Below are positions 61,651 to 64,000 of a stretch of DNA of 64,000 nucleotides, piece after piece. The translations under genes were made by a program, and so were the position numbers. Position 1 is the stretch's first letter; each line of letters starts with the position of its first letter. This DNA is from Parus major. Taxonomy: Eukaryota; Chordata; Aves; Passeriformes; Paridae. The notes below the pieces were generated by a model. The model was not told where the DNA came from. It saw only the letters and a list, made by a program, of their open reading frames with translations, and searched no databases. The stretch is from contig NC_031770.1 in the NCBI RefSeq assembly GCF_001522545.3, forward strand, positions 10,708,372-10,772,371, in the 5' to 3' direction.

Positions 61651-62430
61651 AGAATCACAGAATCATTAAGACTGGAAAAGACCTCTGGTATCATCAATAG
61701 TGGCCAAACACCACCTTGTCAACTAAACCAGAGCACTGAGTGCCATATTCAGTCATTTCTGGAACACTTCCACTGACTCCACCACTTCCCTGTGGTGGAA
61801 ACACAGCCTGTTCCAATGCCTGACCACCCTTTCAGTGAAGAAATTCTTCCTGATGTCCAATCTGAACAGCTTGAGGCCATTTCATCTTCTCCTGTCACTA
61901 TTTCCCTGGGAGAAGAGGCCAACCTCCACCTTGGGGCAAATCTCCTGTCAGGGATCTGTAGAGTGATAAGGTCCCCCCTGAGCCCCCTTTCTCCAGGTTA
62001 AATCCTCCCAGCTGCTCCTCACAGGGTTTGTGCTCCAGACCTTTCAGCAGCTCCATTGCCCTTCTCTGGACTCGCTCCAGCACCTCGGTGTCCTTACTGC
62101 ATTGGGGGATCCAGAATTGGACACTCAAGTTGTGGCCTCACAAGTGCCAAGTACAGAGGAAGAATCAGTGCCCTGCTGGCCACACTATTGCTGATCCAGG
62201 CCAGGCTGCCTTTGGCTTTCTTGGCCACCTGGGCACGCTGCTGGCTCGTGTTCAGGTGCTGTCAACCAGCACCCACAGGTCCTTTTCTGCTGGGCAGTTC
62301 TGCGGCCACTCTTCCCCCAGACTGTGATGCTGCAGGGAGTTTGGAACCTTCTACCACTGGCCTTGAGCCCTCAGCCTGTCCAAATCCTTCTGCAGAGCCT
62401 TCTGCAGAGTCCAGCAAGGAGGATTCACCT
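61651..62430 (-). mobile_element. CR1 LINE 3' end, about 0.78 kb, longest transposon in the window
   Basis: Begins with the inverted 3' tail AGAATCACAGAATCATTAAG and runs through the CR1 3'UTR and the C-terminal end of its ORF2: CCTGTTCCAATGCCTGACCA, TTCTCTGGACTCGCTCCAGC, GGCCACCTGGGCACGCTGCT, AGGTCCTTTTCTGCTGGGCA. A minus-strand frame (61898-62128) reads [18 protein letters not shown], the typical CR1 ORF2 C-terminus. Stops and indels show it is inactive. The 5' truncation point is between about 62400 and 62460. Confidence 0.95.
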
Positions 62431-64000
62431 CACAAGGAGCCTGGGGATGAGCTGGCTCATGCTCAGCTGCCCACCCCATCCCACACGGTCTGTGTGCAAG
62501 CAGAGAGGTATCAGGGCTGGAGTCCTGTCAGTCCTGGGTGAATGCCCACTATCAGTCTGACTCTGCAAAGAGACAAGTGCCTTTTGGCCACATCAGCCTT
62601 GCTGTGCATTTCCAGGCCAACCTGCAAGGAAGCAGGTGCCTAGGATGCAACACACATGCTGCATGTGCAGCGGCTTTCCTTGGTAGATGCAGGTAGATGC
62701 AAAGATGCTGACTCAAATCTCTCAGGAGAACTGGACAAGTTCTTTGCTGGCTTCTCCATGTCTCTGAATTATTCAAGCAAGTCACAGTAGAGAGTAGGTT
62801 ACTCAGGGACCCTCTGTGAGAAGCCAGAATGGAGACAGTCTGGTGAAGAATGCCGGGAGATTAGGAAAGCTGAAGCAGTAGGATCCCCTGGGCAGATAGC
62901 CAGGGAGGCTCTGCTGAGGAAGCAGAGCTGCTAATGCTGGAGGTGGTGATTGGATCAGAGAAGTGGGTGCTTGTAGCTCCTGCACCTGACAGTGTGCAGG
63001 TTCACTCTGGGTCCCCCTTGCAGGTATTTTGTCCCCTGAATTTCAGCAGTATTGCACAGGGCAGAAATCAGTGCAGTTTTAAGGGATGTAAGGTGGTGGC
63101 TCCAGGCAAATGTGGTTTTGAATTTGGGAAAAGCAATCAACCAGCATGGTCCCCTTCTTGAACTTTTCACAGTTGTGTGTCCATTTCAGGCTTTGCACAT
63201 CTGTGCATATCAAGTGCTCCCCAGTTATAGAAATCTGGCATACAGAATCACTCATCTCTTTCAGGAGCAAGTGAAAAATTTGCCTTGTGTTTCCTGGTTT
63301 TGGCAGTGATCCTCGCCCTTTTATCCGAAGCCCTTGAGATGTGAGAAGCAGGGATGGTTCCTTGCACACTGCAGATGGGCTGCTGCATGACAGAAATGAA
63401 ATGATTTGTCTTGTGTGTAATCCAGAGGCTCAGCTGAGTTACTCATCAAGCCCTTTATAAACCACTTTGTAGACTGCCACTGCTGCTTATTACTTATGAT
63501 ATCTTACATTGTCTGATGAGTTACAGGATTTTGCCTGCTGCTTCTTCCATCACATTGAGCTCTGAGCAGCTTTAGTGTCTCAGGCAGCTTCTGCTGACTC
63601 AGAGCAAAGCAGCCCTGCCAAGGAGCAGTGAGTGGTTTGGAAGTGCACTGTGCAATCCCCTGGGCACCTGGAAGCTGAAGGGTGTGGGCTTCCAACAGGT
63701 ACACTTGGAAATATTCAGTGTAGTGACATTTGGGTAAGGAACTTTCTCCAGCTCTCTGTTTTGCTGCTAAGCACACAGGCACTGGTCTCAAGAAGGCACA
63801 TTCTCTGTCTGATCTTCATGGAGTTTGGGTGCAATAGGATTTTACACACATTTTCTGGAGTTTTGACTTCCGTTTCCTCATCAACAAATACAAGTCTGTG
63901 CAGGAATGGAAAGCACTGAAGTGCTGGAGAAGGTTCTGGTGGAAGCTCTATGGAAGAAGCACTGATATGACAGTGTCCAACTTCAGCTCATCACAGTCTG
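62431..64000 (+). other. SLC8A1: SLC8A1 intron 2, end of window
   Basis: No exon or repeat was recognised. The next SLC8A1 exons must lie beyond 64000. Confidence 0.5.

Overview
This window is nuclear DNA from a vertebrate, almost certainly a bird and probably a songbird. The evidence is several CR1 LINE fragments with the avian 3' tail (ATTCTATGATTCT type), solo LTRs that resemble avian endogenous retrovirus families, and one large exon encoding a protein nearly identical to the cardiac sodium/calcium exchanger NCX1 (SLC8A1). Low gene density, long non-coding tracts, microsatellites and a 705-base run of N fit a draft bird assembly. No CRISPR array, operon, tRNA or rRNA gene is visible.

Layout. 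1-22.2 kb is the region upstream of SLC8A1 (or between its alternative first exons): mostly unrecognised sequence with three CR1 fragments, two inverted copies of one LTR family (10530-10743 and 14392-14608), the gap (9125-9829) and a possible TATA/GATA promoter around 7.4-7.7 kb. 22.2-23.1 kb is a CpG island, the best candidate for the broadly used ('brain' type) SLC8A1 promoter. It contains a 96-nt pure pyrimidine tract, a five-codon upstream ORF, a CCAAT box on a TCGCGA palindrome, and two separate splice donors (22627/22628 and 23101/23102). 22.6-32.3 kb is intron 1. 32299-34134 is SLC8A1 exon 2, the only protein-coding exon found; it carries the start codon, signal peptide, the first membrane domain, the XIP region, all of CBD1 and the start of CBD2. 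34135-64000 is the beginning of the large intron 2, with CR1 copies, a complete 702-bp solo LTR bounded by 5-bp target duplications, a trinucleotide microsatellite and a 17-bp-arm hairpin.

How it works together. One or more untranslated first exons splice to exon 2, which holds the start codon; the variable exons and the second membrane domain lie beyond the window. Exon 2 of this gene is known in mammals to back-splice into an abundant circular RNA. Here the exon is 1836 nt, a multiple of three, and its reading frame crosses the predicted back-splice without a stop, so the circle would be an endless 612-codon ORF. I consider this the most interesting observation in the window. I found no previously undescribed multi-gene system.
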